Assembly: GCA_015478895.1 (NCBI GenBank)
Contig: JADMKK010000002.1
Location: 1-47,871 of the forward strand
Origin: Comamonas sp.
GTDB taxonomy: Bacteria > Pseudomonadota > Gammaproteobacteria > Burkholderiales > Burkholderiaceae_C
Direction: 5' to 3'
Length of the DNA: 47,871 bases
A program made the translations under genes and the position numbers. Of the stretch, positions 27,618 through 36,639 are shown in pieces. How positions within the stretch are numbered: the stretch's first letter is position 1; each line of letters starts with the position of its first letter. A model generated the notes under the pieces. The model did not search any database, was not told the DNA's origin, and saw only the letters and a list, made by a program, of their open reading frames with translations.

Positions 27618-27743
27618 TCAACGGGCCGCACGTTCAATGGCGCTGCCAGCATGCCGGATGTCTTGGCCAATGCCCTGCACGGTGTTGCACGCCGCCAAGG
27701 TAAAGGCCAGACCAATCAGCAAAATCGAAAAAGAAGGTTTCAT
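27618..27743 (-). CDS. Entericidin-like small lipoprotein
   Basis: A 41-codon gene between leuC and leuD. It encodes MKPSFSILLIGLAFTLAACN then TVQGIGQDIRHAGSAIERAA. The lipobox LAAC places the lipidated cysteine at residue 19; the mature peptide of about 23 residues has the GxGxDIxxAGxAIExAA pattern of the entericidin A/B family (antidote/toxin-like membrane lipoproteins of unclear role in most bacteria). It is 35 bases after leuC and 26 before leuD, so it must be part of the leu transcript. Entericidin-like genes at this position are common in betaproteobacteria. Confidence 0.85.
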   Translation of the reverse strand: MKPSFSILLIGLAFTLAACNTVQGIGQDIRHAGSAIERAAR

Positions 27744-27778
27744 TGCCAAATTCTTTCACGGTCCGTTGGCACAAGGGG

Positions 27779-29200
27779 TTAAGCAAACTTGCGGATGTCG
27801 ACAAAGTGGCCGTGGATGGCAGCGGCGGCGGCCATCGCGGGGCTGACCAAATGGGTGCGACCACCGGCGCCTTGGCGGCCTTCGAAGTTGCGGTTCGAGG
27901 TGGACGCGCAGCGCTCACCGGGCTCCAGACGGTCGGCGTTCATCGCCAGACACATGGAGCAGCCGGGTTCACGCCATTCAAAGCCTGCGGCCTTGAAGAT
28001 CACATCCAACCCTTCGCGCTCGGCTTGTTCTTTCACCAGACCGGAGCCTGGCACCACCATCGCCAGCTTGATGTTCTTGGCCACTTTCTGGCCCAGCTTT
28101 TTGACCACGGCGGCGGCTTCGCGCACGTCTTCAATGCGGCTGTTGGTGCAAGAGCCGATGAACACCTTGTCTACAAAGATGTCGCTCAAAGGTTTGCCGG
28201 GCTCCAGCGCCATATAGGTCAGCGCGCGCTCGATGGCGCCACGCTTGTTGCTGTCTTTCTCCTTGTCGGGATCAGGCACGCAGGCATCTACGCCCAGCAC
28301 CATCTCGGGCGAGGTGCCCCAGGTGATTTGCGGCACGATGTCGGCGGCGCTGAGTTCCACCACGGCGTCAAACTGGGCGTCGGTGTCCGACGTCAGCGTC
28401 TTCCAGTACGCCACGGCGGCATCCCATTGCGCACCGGTGGGTGCCAGCGGGCGGCCTTTGACGTATTGAATGGTTTTTTCGTCCACGGCCACCAGACCGG
28501 CGCGCGCGCCGCCTTCAATGGCCATGTTGCACACCGTCATGCGGCCTTCCATCGACAGATCCCGAATGGCCTGGCCCGCAAACTCAATGGTGTAACCCGT
28601 ACCGCCAGCCGTACCAATTTTGCCGATGATGGCCAGCACGATGTCTTTGGCGGTCACGCCGGGTGCTGCCTTGCCGTTGACTTGCACCAGCATGTTCTTG
28701 GCTTTTTTGGCCAGCAGCGTTTGCGTGGCCATCACGTGCTCGACTTCGGAGGTGCCAATGCCGTGCGCCAGTGCGCCAAACGCACCGTGGGTGGAGGTGT
28801 GGCTGTCGCCACACACCACGGTCATACCGGGCAGCGTGGCACCTTGCTCAGGGCCCATGACGTGAACAATGCCCTGGCCCTTGTCCATGAACGGAAAGAA
28901 CGCCGCCGCACCAAACTCTGCAATATTGCTGTTCAGCGTCGTGATCTGCTCTTTGCTGATGGGGTCAGAAATACCGTCGTAGCCCAGCTCCCAGCCGTTG
29001 GTTGGTGTGTTGTGGTCGGCCGTGGCCACCACGGAGTTGATGCGCCACAGCTTGCGACCCGCTACGCGCAGACCTTCAAAGGCTTGGGGGCTGGTCACCT
29101 CATGCACAAGGTGGCGGTCAATGTACAGAATCGATGTGCCGTCTTCCTCGGTATGGATGACGTGCTCGTCAAAAATCTTGTCGTAAAGGGTGCGTCCCAT
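27779..29200 (-). CDS. leuC: 3-isopropylmalate dehydratase large subunit
   Basis: Aconitase-family catalytic subunit (473 aa) of isopropylmalate isomerase, holding a [4Fe-4S] cluster. The cluster ligands are in [18 protein letters not shown] and [20 protein letters not shown]. Other motifs: [38 protein letters not shown] and [20 protein letters not shown]. The start [16 protein letters not shown] is the usual one. It is preceded in the same direction, after 62 bases, by a LysR regulator gene, which may share its transcript. Confidence 0.98.
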   Translation of the reverse strand: MGRTLYDKIFDEHVIHTEEDGTSILYIDRHLVHEVTSPQAFEGLRVAGRKLWRINSVVATADHNTPTNGWELGYDGISDPISKEQITTLNSNIAEFGAAAFFPFMDKGQGIVHVMGPEQGATLPGMTVVCGDSHTSTHGAFGALAHGIGTSEVEHVMATQTLLAKKAKNMLVQVNGKAAPGVTAKDIVLAIIGKIGTAGGTGYTIEFAGQAIRDLSMEGRMTVCNMAIEGGARAGLVAVDEKTIQYVKGRPLAPTGAQWDAAVAYWKTLTSDTDAQFDAVVELSAADIVPQITWGTSPEMVLGVDACVPDPDKEKDSNKRGAIERALTYMALEPGKPLSDIFVDKVFIGSCTNSRIEDVREAAAVVKKLGQKVAKNIKLAMVVPGSGLVKEQAEREGLDVIFKAAGFEWREPGCSMCLAMNADRLEPGERCASTSNRNFEGRQGAGGRTHLVSPAMAAAAAIHGHFVDIRKFA

Positions 29201-29262
29201 GGTGTTCTCTTCTTCGTGGTGGGAAAGTTGTCTTTTGAAATTTTAGGCAGACGCCTTGGCAA

Positions 29263-30183
29263 TCACTCCCAGCCTTTGCCGAGGTGCTCCACCAGTAAAC
29301 GCGATGTCACTGGCAGGGCGTCAAAGTCACGGGCGACCAGACTCAATGTGCGCTGGGCCCAGTTGTCTGTCAACGGCACACTCTTCAAATTGCCCACGCC
29401 GTGCATGAGCTCAAACGCACGATCGGGAATCAGGCCCACGCCCAGTCCGTTGTCGATCATGCGGCACATGGCATCCAGGCTTGTGACCTGAATGCGCTGA
29501 TGCAGGGGGCGGCCCGAGCGCGCTGCCGCGCCGCGAATGGCCAGGCTGATGGAGCTGCCGCCGTGCAGGCCGACGATGTCCCACTCCAGCACTTCCTCAA
29601 ACGCAATGGATTCGCGGCTGGCCAGTGCATGGTCTTGGGGCACCACCAGCACCAGGTTGTCGGTGCGGTAAGCGCGCGTTTGCAGGCCGTTGGTATTGGC
29701 CTGGCCCATGTTGCAGATGCCAATGTCGGCCGTGCCTTCCTGCACGGCTTGCAGCACGTCGGCCGACAGGTGTTCCTGCAGGTCAATCTTGACTTGGGGG
29801 TGCTCTTTGCTGAAAGCGCCCAGGTCTTCAGGCAAGAACTGCACGATGGCCGAAATATTGGCGTGCACCCGCACATGGCCGCGTACACCATCGGCGTACT
29901 CCGACAGCTCGCCCTGCATGCGCTCCAGCCCATACAGCACGTTGCGTGCGTGGTGCAACAGGCTTTCGCCGGCGGGTGTGAGCGTTACGCCACGGCTGTG
30001 GCGGTAGAGCAAGGCAGTGTCCACGGCGGCCTCCAGGTCAGACAGGCGCTTGCTCACGGCAGAGGCGGCGATGTATTCGCGCTCGGCAGCGCGGCCAATG
30101 CTGCCCAGTTCGCACACGGCGACGAACAATTGCAAAGAGGTCAAATCAATACGGCGCGCAAAACTGCGTTCGGAATTCTTCAT
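29263..30183 (-). CDS. LysR-family transcriptional regulator
   Basis: A 306-residue DNA-binding protein. The winged helix-turn-helix occupies about residues 12-70 (DLTSLQLFVAVCELGSIGRA; SAVSKRLSDLEAAV; GVTLTPAGESLL), followed by a periplasmic-binding-like effector domain. The effector is unknown. It is the first gene of the LysR-leuC-ecn-leuD-leuB series, all on the minus strand, so it may regulate the leu genes in cis, but the PQQ-related genes lie on its other side. ATG 30183 was chosen; GTG 30195 would add four residues. No clear ribosome-binding site. Confidence 0.9.
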   Translation of the reverse strand: MKNSERSFARRIDLTSLQLFVAVCELGSIGRAAEREYIAASAVSKRLSDLEAAVDTALLYRHSRGVTLTPAGESLLHHARNVLYGLERMQGELSEYADGVRGHVRVHANISAIVQFLPEDLGAFSKEHPQVKIDLQEHLSADVLQAVQEGTADIGICNMGQANTNGLQTRAYRTDNLVLVVPQDHALASRESIAFEEVLEWDIVGLHGGSSISLAIRGAAARSGRPLHQRIQVTSLDAMCRMIDNGLGVGLIPDRAFELMHGVGNLKSVPLTDNWAQRTLSLVARDFDALPVTSRLLVEHLGKGWE

Positions 30184-30298
30184 GGCGGGGGGCACTTTTC
30201 AAGTCTTCTCGTTTTGAGAAGTTGTAGTTATTTTCCTCTTTAAATAAGTCTTTGTCATCGCGCAATGCGAAGACGTTGGGCATCAAAAATCGAATTGA

Positions 30299-30319
30299 AC
30301 CATCGCGTATGACGATGGT
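30299..30319. promoter_or_regulatory. Inverted repeat upstream of the LysR gene, possible operator
   Basis: ACCATCG (30299-30305), seven-base centre, CGATGGT (30313-30319). Perfect seven-base arms in AT-rich DNA. LysR proteins commonly bind such interrupted palindromes, but the T-N11-A core is not obvious. Confidence 0.35.
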
Positions 30320-30419
30320 GTTTGTGCATTTCTCTCAAATTTCTATCAATAAGAGAGCAATATGCTGTGGTGAATATTGAATGTCAGTATCAAATTGCTT
30401 GAAAATTGAGCAAACAAAC

Positions 30420-30454
30420 AGGCCTGCAGCTATAGAAAAAATAGCTGCAGGCCT
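30420..30454 (-). terminator. Long-stem terminator after the PqqU-like receptor gene
   Basis: AGGCCTGCAGCTAT (30420-30433), loop AGAAAAA, ATAGCTGCAGGCCT (30441-30454): a perfect 14-bp stem. On the minus strand it is followed by GTTTGTTTG, a poor U tract. It may also be built from two half copies of the interspersed repeat (ATAGCTGC...GGCC). Confidence 0.65.
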
Positions 30455-30516
30455 TGGCGGCTGAAAACTGTGGGCCTGCGTCTGCGCGGCAGACGATGGC
30501 TGCGTTTTATGCGACT

Positions 30517-32652
30517 TTAGAAGTTGTAGCGGGCGTTCACGCCGGTGCTCCAGTTGCGGCCAGGTGCGCTTTCAAAGAAGCGGCTGTTGCTGTCACCCAC
30601 GATGACGGAGCCTACGTACTGGCGGTCAAACAAGTTGTCTACGCGCGCGAAGGTGTTCAGCGTCCAGTTGCCGATGTGCTTGGTGTAACCCACGCTGGCT
30701 GCAGCCACCGTATACGACGGTGCAGAGGCGCTGCCTGCATTGGCTTTGTTGGCATCGTTCACAAATACCTTGCTGGCATGCTGGGCCGACACGCCGAAGC
30801 GCCATTCAGGCGTGGGGCGGAAATTCACACCCACAAAAGCGCTTTGCTTGGAAAGTCCGGGCAGCATATTGCCCGCGTTGTCGCCATCCCGAAATTGGGC
30901 GTCCAGATAGGTGTAACCCGCCTGCACATCCCATTGGCGTGACAACTTGATGTCGGCTTGCAACTCCGCACCGACGCGGCGGGTTTTGCCCGCGTTTTTG
31001 TAGACCGTGCGACCACCTGCACTGCCAGCGCTGACGATCTCATCGTTGGTGCTGGAGTGGAAAACGGCAGCGCTCCACATACCCTTGATATCGCCCGTCA
31101 GGCGTTGGCGATAGCCCAGTTCGAACTGCGTGCTCACGCTGGGTTGCAAACCGGTGTTCATGCCACTGCTGGTGGTGCTGTACGACATCTCCGCCAAGGT
31201 CGGGGTTTCAAAGCCACGGCCTACGCTGCCATAGACGGTGTCGTTGGCGGTCAAGGCATGGGACAACGCCACAACAGGCAAAAACTTGTTGTGCTTGGCG
31301 CTGCCCGAATCATCAGGGTTGGTGCCGTTGATGTAGCGGTCGTCCACCTTGAATTTCACACGGCTGTAGCGCAAACCCGTGTCCAGTGTCCAAGTGGGCG
31401 CGAGTTGCCACGAGGCCTGGACATAGGGGTCCGTGTTGGTGATGGTATTTTTCTCGTCGCGGCGCAAGTTGCCTTGTACGCCGACGGTATTGCCGACAAA
31501 GTTTTCATAGCCTTGGCGGTCTTCCTGCACATAGTCCAAGGCCAATCCTGCCGTGACGGTGACCGGCACTGGTGCATCGCTGAAGGTGCCTGTCCAGCGC
31601 GCATCCAAGCCGGCATATTCGCGCGACATATCAATCACGCCACCTGCATGCCCGGCGGGCGCCTGGGTGGCTTGGGGGATGGACTGGTACTGCTCCATCG
31701 AGCGGTGTCCTGCATACGCCGTCAACGCTACGCTGTGGCTGCCATTGAGCTTGCGCTCGTAGGTCGCTCCCACCTGGGTTTGCTCCAGCGACTTGCGGGT
31801 GTTGAACTTTTGCGCAACGGCCTCACCCGTATCGGCGCGGTAAGAGGCGCGCTGCGGGTTGGCGAGGTACTGGGCCCATGTCAGCCCCTGCGGATCTAGG
31901 GCATCCGTTTTCATGGCGTTGGCGGTGATGGTCAAACTTGCATCCTCGCCAATTGCGGTGCTCAGTTTGGCATTGGCAGTGTTGCGGTTGGCCGCACTGT
32001 GGTCACGATAGCCATCGGTCATGAAGCGGCTGGCGCTGACCAAGTAGCTCAGGCCTTGCGCGGTCTGGCCGCCTGCCTTGGCGGCAAAGCGCTTTTGCCC
32101 ATCGCTGCCCAAGCTCACGCCGCCTTCTACGAAAGGCTTGCCTTCCGGCGTTTCTGTGAACATGCTGACCACGCCGCCGGCCGAGTTGCCATAGAGCGCC
32201 GAGTAAGGGCCGCGCAGCACTTCCACACGTTCCAGGCTGCTGATGTCGATGTGCGAGAGCGAGCCCTGGCCATCCGGCATGGTGGCAGGAATGCCATCCA
32301 CATAAATACGTACACCGCGCACACCAAAAGTGGAGCGTGCGCCATAACCGCGCACGGACAGCTGCAGGTCTTGCGCGTAGTTCTGGCGATTCTTGATCTG
32401 CAGGCCGGGCACGCCACTCAAGCTTTCGGACAGGTTGACCTGCATTTGGCGGTCACGCACTTGCTCGCCGTCAAGCACGGTGGCGGAAGTGGGCAGGGTC
32501 TGCAGGCTCGCACTGCCGGTGGCAGAGCGGATTTCAATGGCTTCCAGGACGGGGGCACTATCGTCTGGGTTTTGGGCCAATGCTGTCAGGCTCAGGCTGC
32601 TGAGGAAGAGCGCAATAGCGCGGCTTTGGGCAGAAGGGGCAAAGGAATGCAT
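30517..32652 (-). CDS. pqqU: TonB-dependent outer-membrane receptor, PqqU/YncD-like
   Basis: A 711-residue outer-membrane transporter very similar in sequence to E. coli YncD, now named PqqU, which imports pyrroloquinoline quinone (PQQ). Signal peptide to about Ala26. The plug shows PGLQIKNRQNYAQDLQLSVR, FGVRGVRIYVDGIPATMPDG and LRGPYSALYGNSAGGVVSMF; the barrel shows DGYRDHS, QYQSIP, HAGGVI, GRGFETPTLAEMSY, GGRTVYKNAGKTRRVGAELQ and VDNLFDRQYVGSVIVGDSNS, nearly the E. coli wording; C-terminal Phe. The match is from memory of YncD, not from a search. Its neighbour two genes upstream is a PQQ-dependent dehydrogenase. It is flanked by terminators, so it has its own promoter. Confidence 0.85.
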   Translation of the reverse strand: MHSFAPSAQSRAIALFLSSLSLTALAQNPDDSAPVLEAIEIRSATGSASLQTLPTSATVLDGEQVRDRQMQVNLSESLSGVPGLQIKNRQNYAQDLQLSVRGYGARSTFGVRGVRIYVDGIPATMPDGQGSLSHIDISSLERVEVLRGPYSALYGNSAGGVVSMFTETPEGKPFVEGGVSLGSDGQKRFAAKAGGQTAQGLSYLVSASRFMTDGYRDHSAANRNTANAKLSTAIGEDASLTITANAMKTDALDPQGLTWAQYLANPQRASYRADTGEAVAQKFNTRKSLEQTQVGATYERKLNGSHSVALTAYAGHRSMEQYQSIPQATQAPAGHAGGVIDMSREYAGLDARWTGTFSDAPVPVTVTAGLALDYVQEDRQGYENFVGNTVGVQGNLRRDEKNTITNTDPYVQASWQLAPTWTLDTGLRYSRVKFKVDDRYINGTNPDDSGSAKHNKFLPVVALSHALTANDTVYGSVGRGFETPTLAEMSYSTTSSGMNTGLQPSVSTQFELGYRQRLTGDIKGMWSAAVFHSSTNDEIVSAGSAGGRTVYKNAGKTRRVGAELQADIKLSRQWDVQAGYTYLDAQFRDGDNAGNMLPGLSKQSAFVGVNFRPTPEWRFGVSAQHASKVFVNDANKANAGSASAPSYTVAAASVGYTKHIGNWTLNTFARVDNLFDRQYVGSVIVGDSNSRFFESAPGRNWSTGVNARYNF

Positions 32653-32775
32653 TATTTGAAATTACGTGCTTGAAAAACAGCCAGGCTGGCGCGAAATGCT
32701 AGGCCTTTTGCATTTTTCTGGGAGAAGGCCCTGAAGAACCCATGAATGCATCGCTGCTTTGGCGCAGCAGATGCA

Positions 32776-32800
32776 AAAAAGGGTGGCCATAGCCACCCTT
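32776..32800 (-). terminator. Terminator of the porin gene
   Basis: AAGGGTGGC (32779-32787), loop CATA, GCCACCCTT (32792-32800). On the minus strand the stem runs into six T residues. Confidence 0.85.
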
Positions 32801-32873
32801 TGGATTCTGTGCTGGTGGCTGCAGCGCCTGCCTGTCAGTACAGGGCGGGCGATGTGATCACCCGCCCTGAGCT

Positions 32874-33821
32874 TTAGAACCAGTGCATCATGCCCACGTC
32901 AAATCCGTTGCGGTTGGATGTGAACGCACGGTCATGGGCAATATCTGTATAGACAGTGGTGCGCTTGGACAGGGCGTAGTAATAGCCCAGTGCAAACTTG
33001 TCCTGTACCTTGGTATTCAGATCACGGTTATCCATGCGGGCGTAGGATGCCTTGAGCGTGCCAATGCCTACCTTGCCGGATGCGCCGACCGAATAAGAAC
33101 GAATGCTCTGGTTGTCGATGTTCTTGCCAGCGCCGTAGAAGCCACGCACCTTCAGCGACTGATCGCCCCAGTGTGCAGTCATGGTGTTCCAGGAAGTATG
33201 TTCTTTGCTCTGGCTTTCAGTACCTGCGGCCACATAGAACTTGCCGCTGGCGTAGCTGGCCGCTGCACTGTAAGCATTCTTGGCGCCGGGTACGTCTTCG
33301 TTCGGTGCAAACGTTACGCCCAGTCGGAAACCACCACGCTGGATGTTGTAGTTGATGCCATTGTCAAAACGGTAGGGGCTGGTCGATGCACCAGATTTGC
33401 CACCTGTTTGTGTCGTGATGTTGCTGCTCACGCGGGAGTGCTCAAACACGTCGGCAGGCAGCATCACGTACTGGTACGAAGGGGTGAACATGCGACCCAA
33501 GCGCACTTGGCCGTAAGAGCCTTCCAGACCGACCCAGGAATCAGCGTGCCAGAACTTGGTGGCATTGGTGGGAGCGCCGGTGTCGGCTTGGTAACGGTGC
33601 TGCAAGTGGAAAGAAGCCTTCAAACCACCGCCCAGATCTTCCTGGCCCTTGAAGCCCAGACGGCTGGCTGCACCTTGCATCATGCTGTAGTGATCGTCAC
33701 CGATGTTACGGCCTACGCCCAAGTCGATCGAGCCGTAGACGGTCACATTCGATTGCGCAGCGGCGATCTGAGCGAAGGACAGCGCGCTCAGGAGCGCGAA
33801 GGGGAGAATGATTTTCTTCAT
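32874..33821 (-). CDS. Gram-negative trimeric porin
   Basis: General-diffusion porin of the betaproteobacterial Omp32/OmpC-like family, 315 aa. Signal peptide MKKIILPFALLSALSFAQIA ending near Ala22; the mature start QSNVTVYGSIDLGVGRNIG and the strands RLGFKGQEDLGGGLKASFHL and SWVGLEGSYGQVRLGRMFTP are characteristic; the last residue is Phe (MMHWF), as needed for outer-membrane assembly. It is somewhat short for the family (usually 330-370). ATG 33821 starts the signal peptide; the open frame to 33932 is non-coding. It lies between the PQQ dehydrogenase and the PqqU-like receptor with a terminator on both sides, and may admit the dehydrogenase substrate. Confidence 0.93.
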   Translation of the reverse strand: MKKIILPFALLSALSFAQIAAAQSNVTVYGSIDLGVGRNIGDDHYSMMQGAASRLGFKGQEDLGGGLKASFHLQHRYQADTGAPTNATKFWHADSWVGLEGSYGQVRLGRMFTPSYQYVMLPADVFEHSRVSSNITTQTGGKSGASTSPYRFDNGINYNIQRGGFRLGVTFAPNEDVPGAKNAYSAAASYASGKFYVAAGTESQSKEHTSWNTMTAHWGDQSLKVRGFYGAGKNIDNQSIRSYSVGASGKVGIGTLKASYARMDNRDLNTKVQDKFALGYYYALSKRTTVYTDIAHDRAFTSNRNGFDVGMMHWF

Positions 33822-34027
33822 ATAAATTTTCGGGGAGATAAATGGGGCATTGCATGTGGTGTTCACATCCAATGGCCCGTTCCATTCCATTGCAGATAGC
33901 TTGCGCAATGGGGTGAATTGGTGGGAGGGCACTCATAGCGAGCGCACGGCTGCCTTCTCTTTCAAACAGCAGCCTTATGGATCTGTTGGTTCATTCACCA
34001 AAGTAAGAGCTTGCTTCAGTCAAATAA

Positions 34028-34056
34028 GAAAAAAAGGTGGCTGGAAGGCCACCTTT
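34028..34056 (-). terminator. Terminator of the PQQ dehydrogenase gene
   Basis: AAAGGTGGC (34033-34041), loop TGGAAG, GCCACCTTT (34048-34056); minus-strand T tract of seven. Located about 20 bases after the gene's stop. Confidence 0.85.
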
Positions 34057-34074
34057 GTGCCGTGCTGGCTGGCC

Positions 34075-36474
34075 TTATTTCTTAGGCAGCGCGTAGGCGA
34101 TCACGTAATCACCCTTGTGCTTGGTCTGGCGAGCACCACCCGCTGAGATCACCACAAACTGGCGGCCCGATTCAGGCGACAGGTAGGTGATTGGAGAGGC
34201 TTGTGCGCCCACAGGCATACGTTCTTTCCAGACTTCCTTGCCGGTAGCCGACTCGTAAGCACGCAGGTAGTAGTCTTGGGTGCCAGCGTGGAACACCAGA
34301 CCACCAGCGGTGGAGATCGGTGCGCCCAGTGCCGGCAGGCCCAGAGGTACTGGCAGGCCAGTACGGATGCCGAACATTTCGCTGTCTTCCACCGTAGCGG
34401 TAGGAGTGCGCCATGCCACTTGCTGGGTGTTCAGGTCGATAGCGACCATATTGCCCCACGAAGGTGCGTGGCAAGGCAGGCCCAGTACGGACAGGAACGA
34501 GGAGCGCAGTGCAGCGTAAGGCACGCCGTTTTGTTGGGCGTTTTTCCAGCCCACTTTGGCGCCGTCTTTTTCCTTGAACTCGGCCAGTCGCTCCTTGGCG
34601 GTCTCACCGGGTTCCAGCCACACGATTTGAGGCATGTGGATGTCGTTGGTGATCAGCATGTTGGTACGGGGGTCATACGTCATGCCACCCCAGTTGAAGC
34701 CACCGTAGTAGCCGGGCCACACCAGTGTCATCTTTTGCGATTCCAGCTTGGTGTAGGGGCCTGCGTAGTTCAACTGCTTGAAGTGGATGCGGCACAGCAT
34801 CTGGTCAAACATGGTGGCACCCCACATGTCCGATTCCTTCATGTCCATGGTGCCCAGCTGGGGCATGGTGGACCAAGGCTGTGTCGGTGCGGCAGGTGCG
34901 TCGCCTTCTTGCACATGCAAGTTAGGTACAGCGCGCTCTTCGACGGGGACTACAGGTTTGCCCGTCGCGCGGTCCAGCACGAACAACTGGTGGGTCTTGG
35001 TAGCCAAGATCACCGAAGGTGTCGAGCCGCCCTTGCCGTCCGGCATGTCCACGAACAAAGGAGGTGCGCCGTTGTCGTAGTCCCAAGTGTCCATGTGGAC
35101 TGCCTGGAAGTGCCAGGCTTCCTTGCCAGTCTTTACATTCAAAGCAACTACAGAAGTAGCGTACTTGTTCATTTCAGGTGTGCGGTGTGCACCCCAGAAA
35201 TCCGGTGTGGCATTGCCCAGGGGGATATAGACCAGACCCAGCTTGGCGTCATACGCGCCATGCGACCACCAGTTAGGCGTGCCCTTGGAATAGGTTTCTC
35301 CATCCTTGGGCATCATGTCGATGTCTGGGTTACCCAGATCCCATGCCCAGGCCAGTTTGCCTGTTTTGGCGTGGTAGCCACGGATCACGCCCGAAGGTTC
35401 GTCGGTCTGGATGCCGTCAAACACCCAGCCACCCAGCACAATGAAGTCGCCCGCGACCAAAGGTTGCGAGTTGTTCATGTACCAGAAGTCGGGCAGATTC
35501 TCGCCCAGGCCGCGGCTCAGGTCGGTGTAGCCCTTGCCGGTATCGCCAAAGTTTTCGCACACTTCACCCGTCTTGGCGTCCAGGGCCCACAAACGTGCCA
35601 CCTTGTCGGTAGTGATGATGCGGGTGTCGCATTGGCCGTTGGCAGACTTTTGCGCTTCGGGCACTTCGTAGTAACCCACGCCGCGGCAACGGTTCCAATG
35701 GGGACTAAGCTTGCCCTTGGAGTCAAAGGTCCACTTTTCTTCGCCGGTTTCAGCGTTCAAAGCGATGACCTTGTTTTGAGGTGTGCACAGGTAAATGCTG
35801 TCACCAATGTGGATAGGCGTTACCTGGTCTTCGTTAGGGCCACCTACATCAGCACCGGTCCGGTAAGTCCAAGCCACTTCCAGCTTGTTAACGTTGTTGG
35901 GTGTGATCTGGTCGAAAGGACCAAAACGATCACCGCCGTCATTACGGCCAAACTGGGTCCAGCGGTTTTCTTTGCTGTTAGCGTCGGTAATGACCGGCAC
36001 TTCATTGACCACCTGTGTGCCCAATTTCGCTGTGTTTTGCACAGTGTTGTGGGGTGTGAAAATGGAGGCCGCACCAGCGAACAAGACCACAGCTTGTACC
36101 GCTGTGGCTGGGATGGCGATTTTCTTGGCATCAGGGCGCATGCAGCGCAGAGCGATAGCAGCGATCAAGCCCAACACCAGCATAGGTGCCAAGCGAGGTA
36201 CGAGGCCCCAGAAATTGGCGCCAACTTCAAACAACGCCCACAGCGCTGTGCCAATGACAACGAACAAGAACAGCAAAGCGCCTTGAGGCTTGGTGCGCAC
36301 CAGTAAAACGCCAGAAACCAAAGTGGCCGCACCGGCCAGCAGGTAGTACCAAGAGCCGCCTAAGGATGCCAAGCGAATGCCGCCAATCAGCAATGCCAAG
36401 CCAACGAGGCCAAGCACCACACCGAAGATGCGCACCCAAAGTGGGCTATGCGCAGTAGTGTCAGGAGTGGACAT
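34075..36474 (-). CDS. gcd: Membrane-bound PQQ-dependent dehydrogenase (glucose/quinate family)
   Basis: A 799-residue inner-membrane enzyme that oxidises a sugar or cyclic polyol in the periplasm and passes electrons to ubiquinone. Five transmembrane helices (about residues 12-140) precede an eight-bladed PQQ propeller. Seen are HWNRCRGVGYYE, TPDFWGAHRTPEMNKYATSV, the catalytic region VHMDTWDYDNG with Asp462 (E. coli Gcd Asp466), LATKTHQLFVLDRATG with the PQQ-contacting lysine, and FNWGGMTYDP. Length is close to E. coli Gcd (796). Glucose is the default substrate, but the family also includes quinate/shikimate dehydrogenases, which motifs do not separate. No pqqABCDE genes are in the window; a PqqU-like importer is close by. 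Confidence 0.9.
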   Translation of the reverse strand: MSTPDTTAHSPLWVRIFGVVLGLVGLALLIGGIRLASLGGSWYYLLAGAATLVSGVLLVRTKPQGALLFLFVVIGTALWALFEVGANFWGLVPRLAPMLVLGLIAAIALRCMRPDAKKIAIPATAVQAVVLFAGAASIFTPHNTVQNTAKLGTQVVNEVPVITDANSKENRWTQFGRNDGGDRFGPFDQITPNNVNKLEVAWTYRTGADVGGPNEDQVTPIHIGDSIYLCTPQNKVIALNAETGEEKWTFDSKGKLSPHWNRCRGVGYYEVPEAQKSANGQCDTRIITTDKVARLWALDAKTGEVCENFGDTGKGYTDLSRGLGENLPDFWYMNNSQPLVAGDFIVLGGWVFDGIQTDEPSGVIRGYHAKTGKLAWAWDLGNPDIDMMPKDGETYSKGTPNWWSHGAYDAKLGLVYIPLGNATPDFWGAHRTPEMNKYATSVVALNVKTGKEAWHFQAVHMDTWDYDNGAPPLFVDMPDGKGGSTPSVILATKTHQLFVLDRATGKPVVPVEERAVPNLHVQEGDAPAAPTQPWSTMPQLGTMDMKESDMWGATMFDQMLCRIHFKQLNYAGPYTKLESQKMTLVWPGYYGGFNWGGMTYDPRTNMLITNDIHMPQIVWLEPGETAKERLAEFKEKDGAKVGWKNAQQNGVPYAALRSSFLSVLGLPCHAPSWGNMVAIDLNTQQVAWRTPTATVEDSEMFGIRTGLPVPLGLPALGAPISTAGGLVFHAGTQDYYLRAYESATGKEVWKERMPVGAQASPITYLSPESGRQFVVISAGGARQTKHKGDYVIAYALPKK

Positions 36475-36639
36475 GAGTAATCCAGTGATGAAAAGTGGCG
36501 TGATTCTAGGGTAAACCCTTGTGTTGTTTTTTTATGTCTTTTATAAGAGTTAGAGCCATGAGGTTCGGGGCGCTGAGATTTCAGCGTGATTTGTAAAAAT
36601 CTCAATAAAAAAACCAACAAAATATTGTTTTTAAAAGTA

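Larger units (their letters stand above)
30184..30516. other. AT-rich intergenic region between the LysR gene and the PqqU-like receptor
   Basis: No gene in 333 bases. It contains a perfect inverted repeat ACCATCG-N7-CGATGGT (30299-30319), a weaker CTCTC/GAGAG repeat (30332-30357) and the long receptor terminator. The two repeats lie 110-170 bases upstream of the LysR start and could be its operator. Confidence 0.55.

Noticed and set aside
27743-29491. 582-codon open frame on the plus strand
   Set aside because: Antisense to leuC and the start of the LysR gene; no recognisable domain.
30420-30454. Long palindrome as a possible transposon end
   Set aside because: Its place right after the receptor stop and the absence of a partner end or transposase favour a terminator.
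34201-36306. 701-codon open frame on the plus strand
   Set aside because: Wholly antisense to the PQQ dehydrogenase gene, with cysteine/histidine/arginine-rich, non-protein-like composition; a codon-bias shadow.
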